Assembly (NCBI GenBank): GCA_030428255.1
Contig: JAUIBT010000008.1
Span: forward strand, 61,670-125,669
Direction: 5' to 3'
Length of the DNA stretch: 64,000 nucleotides
Source: Alphaproteobacteria bacterium
GTDB taxonomy: Bacteria > Pseudomonadota > Alphaproteobacteria > UBA7985 > JAUIBT01
Both the position numbers and the translations under genes were made by a program. This document shows positions 52,711 through 61,747 of the stretch, in pieces; the first letter of the stretch is position 1; each line of letters opens with the position of its first letter. The notes beneath the pieces were generated by a model. It saw only the letters and a program-made list of their open reading frames with translations, was not told the origin of the DNA and did no database searches.

Positions 52711-54204
52711 ATGCAGCTGATTTTTGTTCACGGGTGGAGCGTCCTAAGTCTCGACACCTATGGTGAATTACCGGCACTTCTGGCCGATCCAACCATCAAC
52801 GGCGGGCTCAAACTTAATATCAGTCACTTGCATTTGGCGCGCTACATCAGCTTTCACAATGAAGTGCGCATGGATGATTTAATCCGCGCAATGGATGTTG
52901 CTTTGCATGATACTCTGGGGGTAGATCAGGGCGAACGGTTGCCAGAATTCTCCGCCATCACTCACTCAACCGGCGGTCCCTTGGTGAAGATGTGGAACCG
53001 GAAGCACTTCGCAGGGAGTGCGGACAACCCACTCAAGCACATCGTGCACATGGCTCCAGCAATGCAGGGCTCAGCGCTTGCCAAGTACGCCCGCGAAAAG
53101 CCTGGCAAAGCCAAAGCCTTATTCGAAACTATTGTGGTTGATTTTCCCAACATCAGTCGCGTAGAGCCAGGACTGGGGGTCTTGGAATGGCTTGAGCTTG
53201 GCAGCAAAGGGATTTGGGACTTGGCTCAAGATCGCCTGGCAGAAGCGAAAAACCCAGTTGGGCGTCCCTTTGAATTTTCTCTGATCGGCGACACAGTTGA
53301 TGATACAATTGTAAAGAGGGTCTTTAAAGCAGTCAACGAGCGAGGGTCCGATGGTGTCATTCGGGTCGCAGGCGGCAACCTTAATTTTTCATATTTGAAT
53401 GCAAGCGAAGATGACGCCCAGGGCCAGCAAGTCGTAAGCAAGAAGCAATGGCTTCAAAGTCCATTGAAGCGTCGCCGGAATATTTTGCACCTGGGGTCAG
53501 AAAACTTGGCCAGTGTTGAGGATAGAGCCTTCCAAGTTTTCGAAAACACAAGCCATTTTCAGAAAAAAACCGGAATCATTAGCTCTATTACGCGCAAGAC
53601 CTATTCCGAAAAGCAAACATTTTCCACGTTGTTAGCGGCCTTATCGGTAGCCAATCAGGCAGCCTATAGCGCCATGCGGCAGCAAATGCGGACGTCTACC
53701 AAGGACTATCAAGACGGCAGCAAGACGTCTGGGTCCAGTGCGCACAAAAACAGCAGTTATTCCATGCTGGTTTTCCGAGTCCGTGATGACCAGGGGCAAA
53801 CCATTGACGACTACCTCATGACCCTGCTGACACTATCGCCAAAGGGCAAACCCAGCAGCAAGATGCCTGACGATTTCTTTGTGGATCGCCATCTAAACCC
53901 GGCCACCGGACAACTGGTCTATTACGTCGATGCGAACAAAATGGCGGCGATCAAGAAATTCGCCATGCTGATCGAGGCCTTCCCCGACGAGGGCTTTGCC
54001 TACTACGAGCCGTTGGAGATTCGTTGGACGGACGCGACCGAAGAGCTCATTCGCCCCAATCAAACCATCTTCATTGATGTAAGGCTCAAACGAAAAGTCA
54101 CCAAGCAGACCTTTGATTTTGTCAAGCCGGACGAGAAAAAGAAGAGTTTCAAAGGCAGGTCTCCTGGCAAGCTGCTGATTGACGGAACGGACAGCGTGCA
54201 ATAG
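52711..54204 (+). CDS. Lipase-like alpha/beta hydrolase, orphan
   Basis: The 497-aa product has an excellent AGGAGG site and no signal peptide. The first half is an alpha/beta hydrolase: oxyanion strand 'LIFVHGW', nucleophile Ser86 in 'THSTGGP' (the usual first Gly is Thr), and a plausible triad with Asp214 in 'RGSDGVIRV' and His282 in 'NTSHFQ'. The second half (about 300-497) is an unrecognised, Lys/Ser-rich domain. Base composition looks lower in GC than neighbours, with many AAA, ATT and AAT codons, which suggests transfer. Effector-type phospholipase or triacylglycerol lipase are both possible. Confidence 0.75.
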   Translation: MQLIFVHGWSVLSLDTYGELPALLADPTINGGLKLNISHLHLARYISFHNEVRMDDLIRAMDVALHDTLGVDQGERLPEFSAITHSTGGPLVKMWNRKHFAGSADNPLKHIVHMAPAMQGSALAKYAREKPGKAKALFETIVVDFPNISRVEPGLGVLEWLELGSKGIWDLAQDRLAEAKNPVGRPFEFSLIGDTVDDTIVKRVFKAVNERGSDGVIRVAGGNLNFSYLNASEDDAQGQQVVSKKQWLQSPLKRRRNILHLGSENLASVEDRAFQVFENTSHFQKKTGIISSITRKTYSEKQTFSTLLAALSVANQAAYSAMRQQMRTSTKDYQDGSKTSGSSAHKNSSYSMLVFRVRDDQGQTIDDYLMTLLTLSPKGKPSSKMPDDFFVDRHLNPATGQLVYYVDANKMAAIKKFAMLIEAFPDEGFAYYEPLEIRWTDATEELIRPNQTIFIDVRLKRKVTKQTFDFVKPDEKKKSFKGRSPGKLLIDGTDSVQ

Positions 54205-54208
54205 GCGG

Positions 54209-55843
54209 CTATTCGCTCGCTGCTGTTTCACGCTTTTTCAGCCGCGTCTTTTTCAGCGCCCCATAGCCATCCAGCACTGCATAGCCAACGGTGGCCAGCT
54301 TGCCGTTGACCGCTTTTAGCGCGGTGATCAGCTCCAGGTGCACGTTGCTGGAGCCAAGGCTTGCTTGGTTACCGCTACGCAGCCGCGCCAGGTGGTTGCG
54401 GCGGCTTTCCTCCTCCAGACCAGCGACGTACTGCTTGTGCTCGACCAGGCGGCGCGCGCTTTGCTCATCGCCTTGCCACAGAACGCTTTGCGCCAACAGA
54501 ATTCCGCGGCGAACTTCAACCACCAGGCGGTCGATTTCGGCCTGTCCGTCCTTTGAGAGCCGGGTGCTGTCCGCGCCCAACCTGGCGCGCAGGTCGATGT
54601 ACTTGTCTGAGATGATATCGCCGCAGGACTCCAAACGGATGGCAAAATCCATAATGTCTTCAACATCATCGCCCGTACTTTCGGTCTGTTGCGGCAGCGC
54701 GACCAAGGCGGCGCGAAAGTCTGACAGGGAGGCGTTCATCTGCTTTTCAAGCTCATGGACCCGATCACGGTCCGGTAGATCGTGCGAGGCCTCGTCGAAC
54801 ATGGCGCCCAGCGTGTCGAGCATGCGCGTGGCCTGCCCCCGTAGCGCCGACAGCATGATGTCCCCATCAGCCTGGAAGTCGGGCAGCGCGAAGCGGTTGG
54901 GCGCTATGAGGCGCGTGGTCTGGGTCGCAAAGGGACGACAGGCCAGGCCTGCCAGTGGGGCCAGCAACAACAAGAAGACATTATAGCTTGCGTGGCCCGC
55001 CAGCATGAGGTGGTCTGGGCGACCAAATTGAGCCAACACCGCATCAATCCAGGGCTGAGCGAGGCTGAGGCTGGCCAAAATCGCCAGAGCTGGCGCGATG
55101 CGCAGCAGAGCAACCGCCTTGGGCACCATCTGGGTCTCAGGCTTCTCGCGGCGCAACAGCCAGACCGGCAACAGCGCACTGCCAATGTTGCAACCCAACA
55201 CAAAGGCCAGGCCTCCGGCGGCGTTCAGGTCCCCGTGCGAGGCGAAGGCCACCCCTGTAAGCACGGCAGCCAAGCCAGAGTGCATCAGCAATGACAAGCC
55301 CAGTGCGACCATGGCCGCGCTGACGGGATCGCTGTTCAGGTGTGAGACAATGGCAAAGGTGCCAGGATAGGACTTGAGCGGCTCGACCGCTTCGCGGATC
55401 AGAGCCAGCGCCAGCAAAATCAGGCCTAAGCCCAAGATCACACGGCCCAAGTTGCGGCGTCGCGTAGCGGCAGCATTCAGATAGAGCCAACCGCCGACCA
55501 GCAGGGCCAAAGGGCTGACCTCGGAAATCGGCAGGGTCAGCACCAAGGCCGCCAAGGCCGAGCCGAAATCGGCACCCAAGGACAGGATCACGGCCGAGAC
55601 GGTGGGTGTTATACCAGCTCCCACCAGACCAGCAGCCATGAGAATGACGACGGTGCTGCCTTGCATGACGGTACCCAAAAGGGTGCCTTTGGCCAACACG
55701 GAGAGCCTTGAGGACGATTGCCGCATGGCGCTGCGGATCGCCTCGCTCCACAGCCGCTCGATGCCCACGCGCATAAAACGCACGGCGAACAACAGCAGCA
55801 TGGCACCGCCCAGCAGGTGGACAATAAAGCCGAGAATGGTCAC
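54209..55843 (-). CDS. Na+/phosphate cotransporter family protein with PhoU-like tail
   Basis: A GTG at 55843 with AGGAG upstream gives 544 aa and puts the first membrane segment at the N-terminus; the frame upstream is open but lacks family sequence. Two Na/Pi-cotransporter repeats carry the QS/T-rich motif 'GTVMQGSTVVILMAAGLVGAG' in outline and a second copy around 'GLSLLMHSGLAAVLTGVAF'. The C-terminal third (about 340-530) is a helical PhoU-like domain. It imports phosphate or a related anion with sodium. It converges on the lipase-like gene with 4 bp between stops. Confidence 0.88.
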   Translation of the reverse strand: MTILGFIVHLLGGAMLLLFAVRFMRVGIERLWSEAIRSAMRQSSSRLSVLAKGTLLGTVMQGSTVVILMAAGLVGAGITPTVSAVILSLGADFGSALAALVLTLPISEVSPLALLVGGWLYLNAAATRRRNLGRVILGLGLILLALALIREAVEPLKSYPGTFAIVSHLNSDPVSAAMVALGLSLLMHSGLAAVLTGVAFASHGDLNAAGGLAFVLGCNIGSALLPVWLLRREKPETQMVPKAVALLRIAPALAILASLSLAQPWIDAVLAQFGRPDHLMLAGHASYNVFLLLLAPLAGLACRPFATQTTRLIAPNRFALPDFQADGDIMLSALRGQATRMLDTLGAMFDEASHDLPDRDRVHELEKQMNASLSDFRAALVALPQQTESTGDDVEDIMDFAIRLESCGDIISDKYIDLRARLGADSTRLSKDGQAEIDRLVVEVRRGILLAQSVLWQGDEQSARRLVEHKQYVAGLEEESRRNHLARLRSGNQASLGSSNVHLELITALKAVNGKLATVGYAVLDGYGALKKTRLKKRETAASE

Positions 55844-56238
55844 AGGCGCGCGCTCCTGAACAGCAGCTTGTGCGTTGGCCTGGGGTGAATGCCCAAGTCG
55901 GCACCCAAGTCGGCGTGTTCGCAGCGATGCAGGGGGCGGGATAAGTCGGCGGCGCAGGAGCGATTTCGGCCAAAGTCTGGATTTAGATGGGATCGAGAGG
56001 TCGTGGCGGGCATGCAGCTTTCTTTGTTTCAACACCGGCGAGGCCGGCAAATCAGGGCCTAATATGCACTTTTTGCGGTTTTTGGCAAATTGCTTTCTGT
56101 GTATAGCAAACTCGCGGCTGCAGGTCTTAATTTTGCGCACATTTTGCGCGAGATTTGCTGCCTGTTCGACGCGGGGGCGTGGGCAAGGACGCAAAGAGGG
56201 CGCTGATCGGGCGTGCCGTGGTCAGCAGAGCCCGCGCG
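55844..56238. other. Gene-free stretch between Na/Pi cotransporter and tag
   Basis: This 395-bp stretch upstream of the cotransporter has an AT-richer part at about 56060-56150 that probably holds its promoter. No gene or RNA is evident. Confidence 0.45.
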
Positions 56239-56859
56239 TCAGCCTGCCAAGTCGGACCTGCGAAAACAGCCCTCAAGGTGGTCGTTGACCAAGCCCATGG
56301 CCTGCATAAAGGCATAGCAGGTGGTCGGTCCGACGAATTTCCAGCCGCGCTTTTTCAAGTCCTTCGACAGAGCCTTGGCGCTGGGTGGTGCGCCCAAAGC
56401 GATCAGGGCGGCTTTGGTCATGCGGGCAGGGCGTTCGTCCGCGGGCGGCTGCCAGCCCCAAAAGTAGTTGGACAGGCTGCCGAACTCCTCCACCAACTCC
56501 AAGGCCCGCGCCGCGTTGTTGATGGTGGCTTCGATCTTTCCGCGATGGCGGATGATGTCGGTGTCCTGCAACAGCGCTTCGACCTTGGCCTGATCGAACT
56601 TGGCCACTTGGTGAAAATCAAAATCGCAAAAGGCAGCTCTGAAGGTGGGGCGTCGCTGCAAAATGGTCCACCAGGACAGCCCGGCTTGAAAGCCCTCTAG
56701 GCAGATTTTCTCAAACAAGCGCCGGTCGTCGTGCATGGGCTTGCCCCATTCTTCGTCGTGATAGCGCTGATATTCGGGCTCACCACCGTGCCACCAACAG
56801 CGGCACTTGCCGTCGTCACCGACCACCAAGCCTTCGGCCAAGTCCTGTACCTTGTTCAT
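56239..56859 (-). CDS. tag: DNA-3-methyladenine glycosylase I
   Basis: Tag removes 3-methyladenine from alkylated DNA. From the ATG at 56859 (GGGAGG upstream) the protein has 206 aa. It shows the family hallmarks 'CRCWWHGGEPEYQRYHDEEWGKP' in outline, 'LFEKICLEGFQAGLSWWTILQRR', 'KIEATINNA', 'RGWKFVGPTTCYAFMQAMGLVNDH' in outline and the C-terminal HxxxC of the structural zinc site (DHLEGC). It faces away from the mscS-like gene, sharing a 162-bp divergent gap. Confidence 0.93.
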   Translation of the reverse strand: MNKVQDLAEGLVVGDDGKCRCWWHGGEPEYQRYHDEEWGKPMHDDRRLFEKICLEGFQAGLSWWTILQRRPTFRAAFCDFDFHQVAKFDQAKVEALLQDTDIIRHRGKIEATINNAARALELVEEFGSLSNYFWGWQPPADERPARMTKAALIALGAPPSAKALSKDLKKRGWKFVGPTTCYAFMQAMGLVNDHLEGCFRRSDLAG

Positions 56860-57021
56860 GCATCCTCCCAATTGGTTTTGCAGTTGATCTTGAATAGGGC
56901 ACGGACTGCGCCATTTGTTAGTCTATCGCGCGCACGCGCCTTGGGCTATGTCCAAGTGACCGCGCTGTCCGGCACTCTCAAGGCCGGAGCGGCGACTAGA
57001 TTTTTTCCGAGTGAGGCCAGT

Positions 57022-57816
57022 ATGGACTTTGTCTTCTTCTCGATGGCGACCTTTTGGAACGTTGTCTTTGCCTTTGCGATCTTGATTGGCTCTTGGTGGC
57101 TGTCGGGGATTGCACGCCATCAAATCCAATCCGCCGGGCTGCGCTATGAGGCGCTGGACGACACCTTGTTTAACTTCCTGTCCTCGCTAGCACGCTATGC
57201 CATTCTGGCGCTGGGCGCGATCTTCGTGCTGAACCGCTTTGGCATCCAGACCACCAGCCTTGTGGCCATTATCGGTGCGGCCGGTCTGGCGATTGGTTTG
57301 GCCTTGCAAGGCACGCTGTCGAACATCGCGGCTGGCATCATGCTGATGATTTTCCGCCCCTTTAAGCTGGGCGACTATGTTGAGGCTGCGGGCGTTTCGG
57401 GCACGATAAGTGACGTGAAGCTGTTCACGACTGAGCTGACCACGTTGGATAACCTTTTGACCATCGTGCCAAACGCGCAGATTTGGGGCTCGGTGATCGT
57501 CAACTATTCGACCCTCAGCGAGCGCCGCTTGAGCCAGGTCTTCTCCATTTCCTATGAAGACGACATCAACAAAGCCATGGCGGTCGTGCGCGAAGTGGTC
57601 GAGGCCGATGAGCGGGTTTTGACCTCCAAAGATGTGTTTGTCGGCGTGACCAACCTGGGCGATTCTTCGGTTGATCTGACCCTACGGGCTTGGTGTGCTT
57701 CCAGTGACTATTTCGCTTTCAAGTGCGATATGCTGCAAAAAATCAAGCAGGCCTTCGACGAAAACGACATCACGATCCCCTATCCTACACAACTGATTTT
57801 CCGCAAATCAATCTAG
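57022..57816 (+). CDS. Small-conductance mechanosensitive channel (MscS family)
   Basis: The ATG at 57022 (GAGG upstream) gives 264 aa, a normal MscS length; the open frame upstream runs antisense to tag and is not family-like. Three membrane segments come first, the third being the pore helix 'AAGLAIGLALQGTLSNIAAG' in outline. It is followed by the beta-domain 'FKLGDYVEAAGVSGTISDV' and 'VPNAQIWGSVIVNYS'. The channel protects against hypo-osmotic shock in the inner membrane. Confidence 0.93.
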   Translation: MDFVFFSMATFWNVVFAFAILIGSWWLSGIARHQIQSAGLRYEALDDTLFNFLSSLARYAILALGAIFVLNRFGIQTTSLVAIIGAAGLAIGLALQGTLSNIAAGIMLMIFRPFKLGDYVEAAGVSGTISDVKLFTTELTTLDNLLTIVPNAQIWGSVIVNYSTLSERRLSQVFSISYEDDINKAMAVVREVVEADERVLTSKDVFVGVTNLGDSSVDLTLRAWCASSDYFAFKCDMLQKIKQAFDENDITIPYPTQLIFRKSI

Positions 57817-57970
57817 GTCTGCGCCGGGCGGGAGGCTGGGGGGCAGTGCGCCAAGCCTGCCCCGGCCCGTGCGGCCAAGTTTAGGTAGAATTGCTAGCCG
57901 CTGAAATTTCGTTTCGCTTAGGTCTCGTTTGACGGTATAATCATCCGTCATCACATTTACGCGAGGCCTT

Positions 57971-58975
57971 ATGCAGCGACCCAAGTCGGTTGAATGGCCC
58001 ACCCTGGGCTTGATCATTGTGTGTTACGGCAGTTTCGGACTGCTGACCTGGTACTACAGCACGCTGTCGTCCTGGATCACGATCCCGCTCTTGGTCTATG
58101 TTATTGCGCTGCAAGCTTCCATTCAGCACGAGGTCAGCCATGGCCACCCCACGCCCTGGGGCTGGCTCAACGATGGGCTCATGCTAGCCAACTTCTGGCT
58201 GATAATCCCCTTTCATCGCTATCGCCAGACCCACCTGCGCCATCATCAAGACGAGCACCTGACCGACCCGCTGGATGATCCTGAGTCCTATTACCTCGAC
58301 GAGGCCCACTGGCGCGGCAAGCCCTTGGTCAACCGCTGGCTCTTGACCGCCAACAACACCTTGCTCGGCCGGCTCGTCCTGGGACCGGCGCTCACCTCCT
58401 ATGTTTTCTATCGCTGTGAGTTGCAGGCGCTGTTGCGCGGCTCCGCACACCATTGGCGTGCTTGGGGCTTCCATGTCGTTGCAGTGGCGTTGGTGCTGAC
58501 CTGGGTAGTGGGTGTGTGCCAAATCCCGCTGTGGCATTACCTGCTGTTCCTGGTCTATCCGGGCGTGTCCTTGTCGCTGGTGCGGTCTTTCTTGGAGCAC
58601 CAAGCTGCCGAGGAGGTGGATCACCGTACCGTGCTGATTGAGGCCTCGCCCTTCTGGAGCCTCTTGTTCTTGAACAACAATTTGCACCTGGTGCATCACA
58701 AGCTTCCCGGCATGGCCTGGTACAAGCTGCCAGCAGCCTATGCAGCCAACCGCCAGGCCTGGCACCAGCAGAACGCCGGTTATGTCTTGCCTGGCTATCG
58801 CAGCTTGTTGCGCTATGCCTTTCGCCCGAAGGAGCCGGTCATGCATCCGCTGCGCCGCCGCCTGCCACAGGGAACAGCAGCGCCAGCGGATGGGGCAGGG
58901 GCCACCAGCCTGACCACCGCGCCTGCCGGGCTGACGACGCCGCCTGCAGTGGCCATGGCGCCCAAGTCTGACTAG
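57971..58975 (+). CDS. Membrane fatty acid desaturase family protein
   Basis: The 334-aa product has the three His boxes of membrane di-iron desaturases: 'HEVSHGH' (53-59), 'HLRHH' (88-92) and 'NNLHLVHH' (236-243), with hydrophobic segments around them. Such enzymes introduce double bonds or hydroxyls into fatty acyl or carotenoid-type chains. The last 40 residues are a Thr/Ala/Pro tail of low complexity. A PhnD-like gene follows 9 bp later, so the two are probably one transcript. Confidence 0.88.
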   Translation: MQRPKSVEWPTLGLIIVCYGSFGLLTWYYSTLSSWITIPLLVYVIALQASIQHEVSHGHPTPWGWLNDGLMLANFWLIIPFHRYRQTHLRHHQDEHLTDPLDDPESYYLDEAHWRGKPLVNRWLLTANNTLLGRLVLGPALTSYVFYRCELQALLRGSAHHWRAWGFHVVAVALVLTWVVGVCQIPLWHYLLFLVYPGVSLSLVRSFLEHQAAEEVDHRTVLIEASPFWSLLFLNNNLHLVHHKLPGMAWYKLPAAYAANRQAWHQQNAGYVLPGYRSLLRYAFRPKEPVMHPLRRRLPQGTAAPADGAGATSLTTAPAGLTTPPAVAMAPKSD

Positions 58976-58984
58976 CGCTGTGCT

Positions 58985-59782
58985 ATGACAAGGGAAACAG
59001 ACGGCGCGGGCCAGCCGGTTGCTGCGCTCAACATGTACGATTGGCCTGGCCAAAAGGCCGCCAATCAAGCGCTTTGGGACTACCTGCGCGACGGGTTGCG
59101 AGCAGACGGTTTCAGCGCGCCCCAAGCCTTGAGCCAAGAGCGCGAGGGCTTCGGGCTGTGGCAAGATCCTGCGCTGATATTTGCTCAGACCTGCGGCTAT
59201 CCCTACTACGCCTATCTGCAAGAGCGAGTCGCGCTGGTGGCGACGCCTTGCTATGCCGTAAAGGGGTGCGAGGGGCCACGCTATCGTTCGGCGATTGTGG
59301 TGCGTGCCGACAGCGGGCGGCAGAGCCTTGAGGACTGCCGCGGCGCGCTGGCTGCGGCGACCGCCGAGCACTCTATGTCTGGCTATCACTTTTTGATGCA
59401 CAGCTTTGCGGGCCTGGCCGAGCAGGGGCCAGTGCTTCGAGGGCTGGTTTGGACCGGTGGGCACGCGCGCTCGATCGAAGCTTTGTGCGATGGGCGGGCT
59501 GAGGTGGCGGCCATCGACTGCGTTTCCTGGCACAATGCCTGCCGCGACTGGCCTGAGCGCACGGCCAAGCTCAAGGTGATCGCCTGGAGTGCGCTGGCTC
59601 CGGGCTTGCCGCTGGTCACCAGCCGCGAGCAGGCCGCCGCCGTGCCAAGCCTGCGCGGCTTGCTTGATGCTTGCCCCAGCGCGCTGCTTGAGCCGTTGTC
59701 GATCCAGGGCTTTGAGGTGCTGAGCCGCCAGGATTACCAGGCGATTGGCCCGCTGTCAGGTGATGTGACCCTGACCGGCTGA
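58985..59782 (+). CDS. PhnD-like phosphate/phosphonate-type binding protein, no leader
   Basis: The 265-aa product fits the PhnD/periplasmic binding protein-like II family: 'LNMYDWPGQKAANQALWDYL', 'FAQTCGYPYYAYL', 'SGYHFLMHSFAG', 'VWTGGHARSIEALCDGRAEVAAIDCVSW' in outline. It has no signal peptide, so it would stay in the cytoplasm unless exported otherwise. No ABC permease or ATPase is nearby, so a sensor or enzyme-like role is possible. Its last codons form the first copy of a 16-bp tandem repeat. Confidence 0.82.
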   Translation: MTRETDGAGQPVAALNMYDWPGQKAANQALWDYLRDGLRADGFSAPQALSQEREGFGLWQDPALIFAQTCGYPYYAYLQERVALVATPCYAVKGCEGPRYRSAIVVRADSGRQSLEDCRGALAAATAEHSMSGYHFLMHSFAGLAEQGPVLRGLVWTGGHARSIEALCDGRAEVAAIDCVSWHNACRDWPERTAKLKVIAWSALAPGLPLVTSREQAAAVPSLRGLLDACPSALLEPLSIQGFEVLSRQDYQAIGPLSGDVTLTG

Positions 59783-59814
59783 GACCCTGACCGGCTGAGA
59801 CCCTGGCCGGCTGA
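59767..59814 (+). repeat. 16-bp tandem repeat overlapping the PhnD-like stop codon
   Basis: GACCCTGACCGGCTGA occurs at 59767-59782 and 59783-59798, with a one-base variant at 59799-59814. Each copy ends in TGA, and the stops at 59780, 59796 and 59812 fall in all three frames. Confidence 0.95.
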
Positions 59815-59839
59815 AGCGGGCAGGGCGAGTCAGGCGTCT

Positions 59840-60556
59840 CTACTCCACCAGATGCAGATAGATGCGCCGGTTGGCTTTGCCCTTCTTTTCGATCTTACCG
59901 ATGGTCACCGTGCCAATCTCGGCCGTGCTGGCAACATGGGTGCCGCCGCAGGGCTGGTAGTCAATCGACGCTTCGGGTGTGCCGATCCGCACCATGCGCA
60001 AGCTGCCGGTGCCGCGTGGCGGTTGCACTGACATGGTGCGCACCAGCTCGGGATGCTCATCGAGGATGGCTTCGTCGATCACCTCAGCGGTGACCGGGTG
60101 ATCTTCAGTGATGAGCGCGTTGATCGCAGCCTCCAGTCCGCCCTTGTCGGGGCTGGTCTCCAGATCGAAATCCAGGCGGCCTTTGTCCTCGCCGATCTGC
60201 CCGCCGGTGACGCCCGCGCCCACCACGCGGCAGAGCAGGTGCAAAGCGGTGTGCACGCGCATCAGGCGGTGGCGACGCGGCCAATCCAGCTCAAGTGCGA
60301 GGCTGCTGCCAATCGGGGGCAGGGGTTGGCCCTCGGCGACAAGATGCACCTGGGCCTGGCCATCCGGGCCCTTGACGGTGTTGGTGATCTCGGTCTGGCC
60401 GCGGTCCCAACGCGCTAGGCCCCGGTCGCCCGGCTGGCCGCCACCTTGCGGGTAAAAGGGGCTGGTAGCGGTAGTAAAGCCACCGGCAACATGTGCCAAA
60501 ACCTGGCTGTTGTGGTTGCGGGTATAGGCGTCTTGGCGGCAAAGAATGTCAGTCAT
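59840..60556 (-). CDS. alaX: Alanyl-tRNA editing protein AlaX
   Basis: AlaX hydrolyses Ser- or Gly-mischarged tRNA-Ala in trans. From the ATG at 60556 the product has 238 aa with the zinc ligands His102 and His106 (HTALH) and Cys203 and His207 (CGGTH), and the N-terminal 'PFYPQGGGQPGD' motif of the AlaRS-like editing domain. There is no aminoacylation domain. It stands alone, divergent from the tRNA gene. Confidence 0.92.
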   Translation of the reverse strand: MTDILCRQDAYTRNHNSQVLAHVAGGFTTATSPFYPQGGGQPGDRGLARWDRGQTEITNTVKGPDGQAQVHLVAEGQPLPPIGSSLALELDWPRRHRLMRVHTALHLLCRVVGAGVTGGQIGEDKGRLDFDLETSPDKGGLEAAINALITEDHPVTAEVIDEAILDEHPELVRTMSVQPPRGTGSLRMVRIGTPEASIDYQPCGGTHVASTAEIGTVTIGKIEKKGKANRRIYLHLVE

Positions 60557-60668
60557 ATCAATCTTGTAAGCGATGATGGGCGGACGGAGCAGCAAGGACT
60601 CCTGGGATGTCGGTCGCACGGGTTGCGTACAAAGCGCAAAACCGCTGGCGTCGCGCGCATGGTACCGC

Positions 60669-60697
60669 TTGACAAGTGAGACGCAAGGCCTTAGACC
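60669..60697 (+). promoter_or_regulatory. Candidate promoter of the tRNA gene
   Basis: TTGACA (60669-60674) is followed after 17 bp by TAGACC (60692-60697), a weak -10. The predicted start would be about 35 bp before the mature tRNA. Confidence 0.45.
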
Positions 60698-60738
60698 GAC
60701 GCTCCGAGCGGGGCGAAGTTCCCGGCTTAGCCTGGTAG

Positions 60739-60815
60739 GGCGGAGTAGCTCAGTTGGTTAGAGCAGCGGAATCATAATCCGCGTGTCGGGGGTTCGAGTC
60801 CCTCCTCCGCTACCA
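60739..60815 (+). tRNA. tRNA with CAT anticodon (Met, or Ile if lysidine-modified)
   Basis: The 77-nt sequence folds as a cloverleaf: acceptor stem GGCGGAG/CTCCGCT, D-arm around AGCTCAGTTGGTTAGAGC, anticodon stem GCGGA/TCCGC with loop ATCATAA (anticodon CAT at 60773-60775), T-arm GGGGG TTCGAGT CCCTC and an encoded CCA end. It lacks the unpaired first base of an initiator tRNA, so it is elongator tRNA-Met or the Ile (AUA) tRNA. Confidence 0.95.
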
Positions 60816-61747
60816 AATTTCCCAATACAATCAATGCTTTGCATCACTCTGTGAGCGAAATTGCGCGCAATTTTCCAGTGCGCAGTCATAGCACGGTCTG
60901 GCTCTCGCGCTCGGCGATCTCTGCCACACCCCCTTACTCTGTTCAACATAGTAAAAGCGCTGAGCGGCTGCCTGTTTCTGTGCCCGCCACAGGAGGACTG
61001 GAAACCGGCGCCCGACTCAAACTCGACCCAACCACGCCAAGCCGACATGGCGGAGGTGTTCGGCTGTTCAAACGCCCCAACAGCATGGCATTGCGAGGCG
61101 CCGCCAACCCGGGCGCATCTGGATCGCCATCCGCCAATTTGGACATAATTCGGCGAAAGTGTGTGGATAACTTGACAAGCCTGCCTCAATCTATACACGT
61201 TTAGGTAGCGCAATAAAACCTAAGGTATAAATGCGCTACAGTTATGAACAAGTTAGCATCTCCAAAGTCGGCTAGAAACGACCGGAGGCGCATAGGGGCA
61301 AGCCGTGACATCGTGGCATTTGTTCAAGCAGCGGGCGCGCAGGGCGTCCGGCAGCCTTGGACCCATCAGACAGCACAGTCTTGGCAAGCGGTACCACCGC
61401 TTGGCCGGGCCGATTGCAGGCGCTCTCAGTCGAGCGCGGTACCTCACATCAGGTTTGGCGCTCAGCGCAACGACGTGTCAGCGGCACCAAGCCATCCTGT
61501 CTCGGCTTTATGAGCAAAGCCAGCCTCATAGACATCCGCGCTTTGGAGGCCATCCAAAGGCGAAGATCGATTGGGTACAGGCTGAGGCAGCCACCAACAC
61601 ACATAACAAACGGTTCCTGGCGCTAAAGCCGCGTCGCTCCATGCCGTGCCAGGCGATGATTCGACGTGTTTTGAACCTCCTGTCATCGCGCTTGCCGGTC
61701 ACTGCGGCGCGGCGTCCAAACAATATGGGCCACTAAAGGGTTTTCCA
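60816..61747. other. Gene-free 0.9-kb stretch after the tRNA
   Basis: No frame here has convincing coding character or a matching ribosome-binding site. It contains one TGTGGATAA (61162-61170) and a TTGACA (61172-61177). There is also an inverted repeat GTAGCGCA/TGCGCTAC (61205-61212 and 61232-61239) around an AT-rich core that could serve as an operator or promoter zone. The last part is the leader of the autotransporter gene. Confidence 0.5.
61205..61239. promoter_or_regulatory. Inverted repeat with 8-bp arms in the tRNA-autotransporter gap
   Basis: GTAGCGCA and TGCGCTAC are perfectly complementary and flank a 19-nt AT-rich centre that itself contains CCTAAGG. There is no T-run, so it is not a terminator; a protein-binding site is more likely. 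No partner is known. Confidence 0.5.

Noticed and set aside
61162..61170. TGTGGATAA as a DnaA box and possible origin
   Set aside because: Only single copies occur (here and at 41720-41728), with no cluster of boxes, no dnaA/dnaN/gidA nearby and no clear AT-rich unwinding element.
61305..61736. 143-aa open frame in the gap after the tRNA
   Set aside because: It lacks a ribosome-binding site, has Arg/Pro/His-rich shadow-like composition and no recognisable domain.
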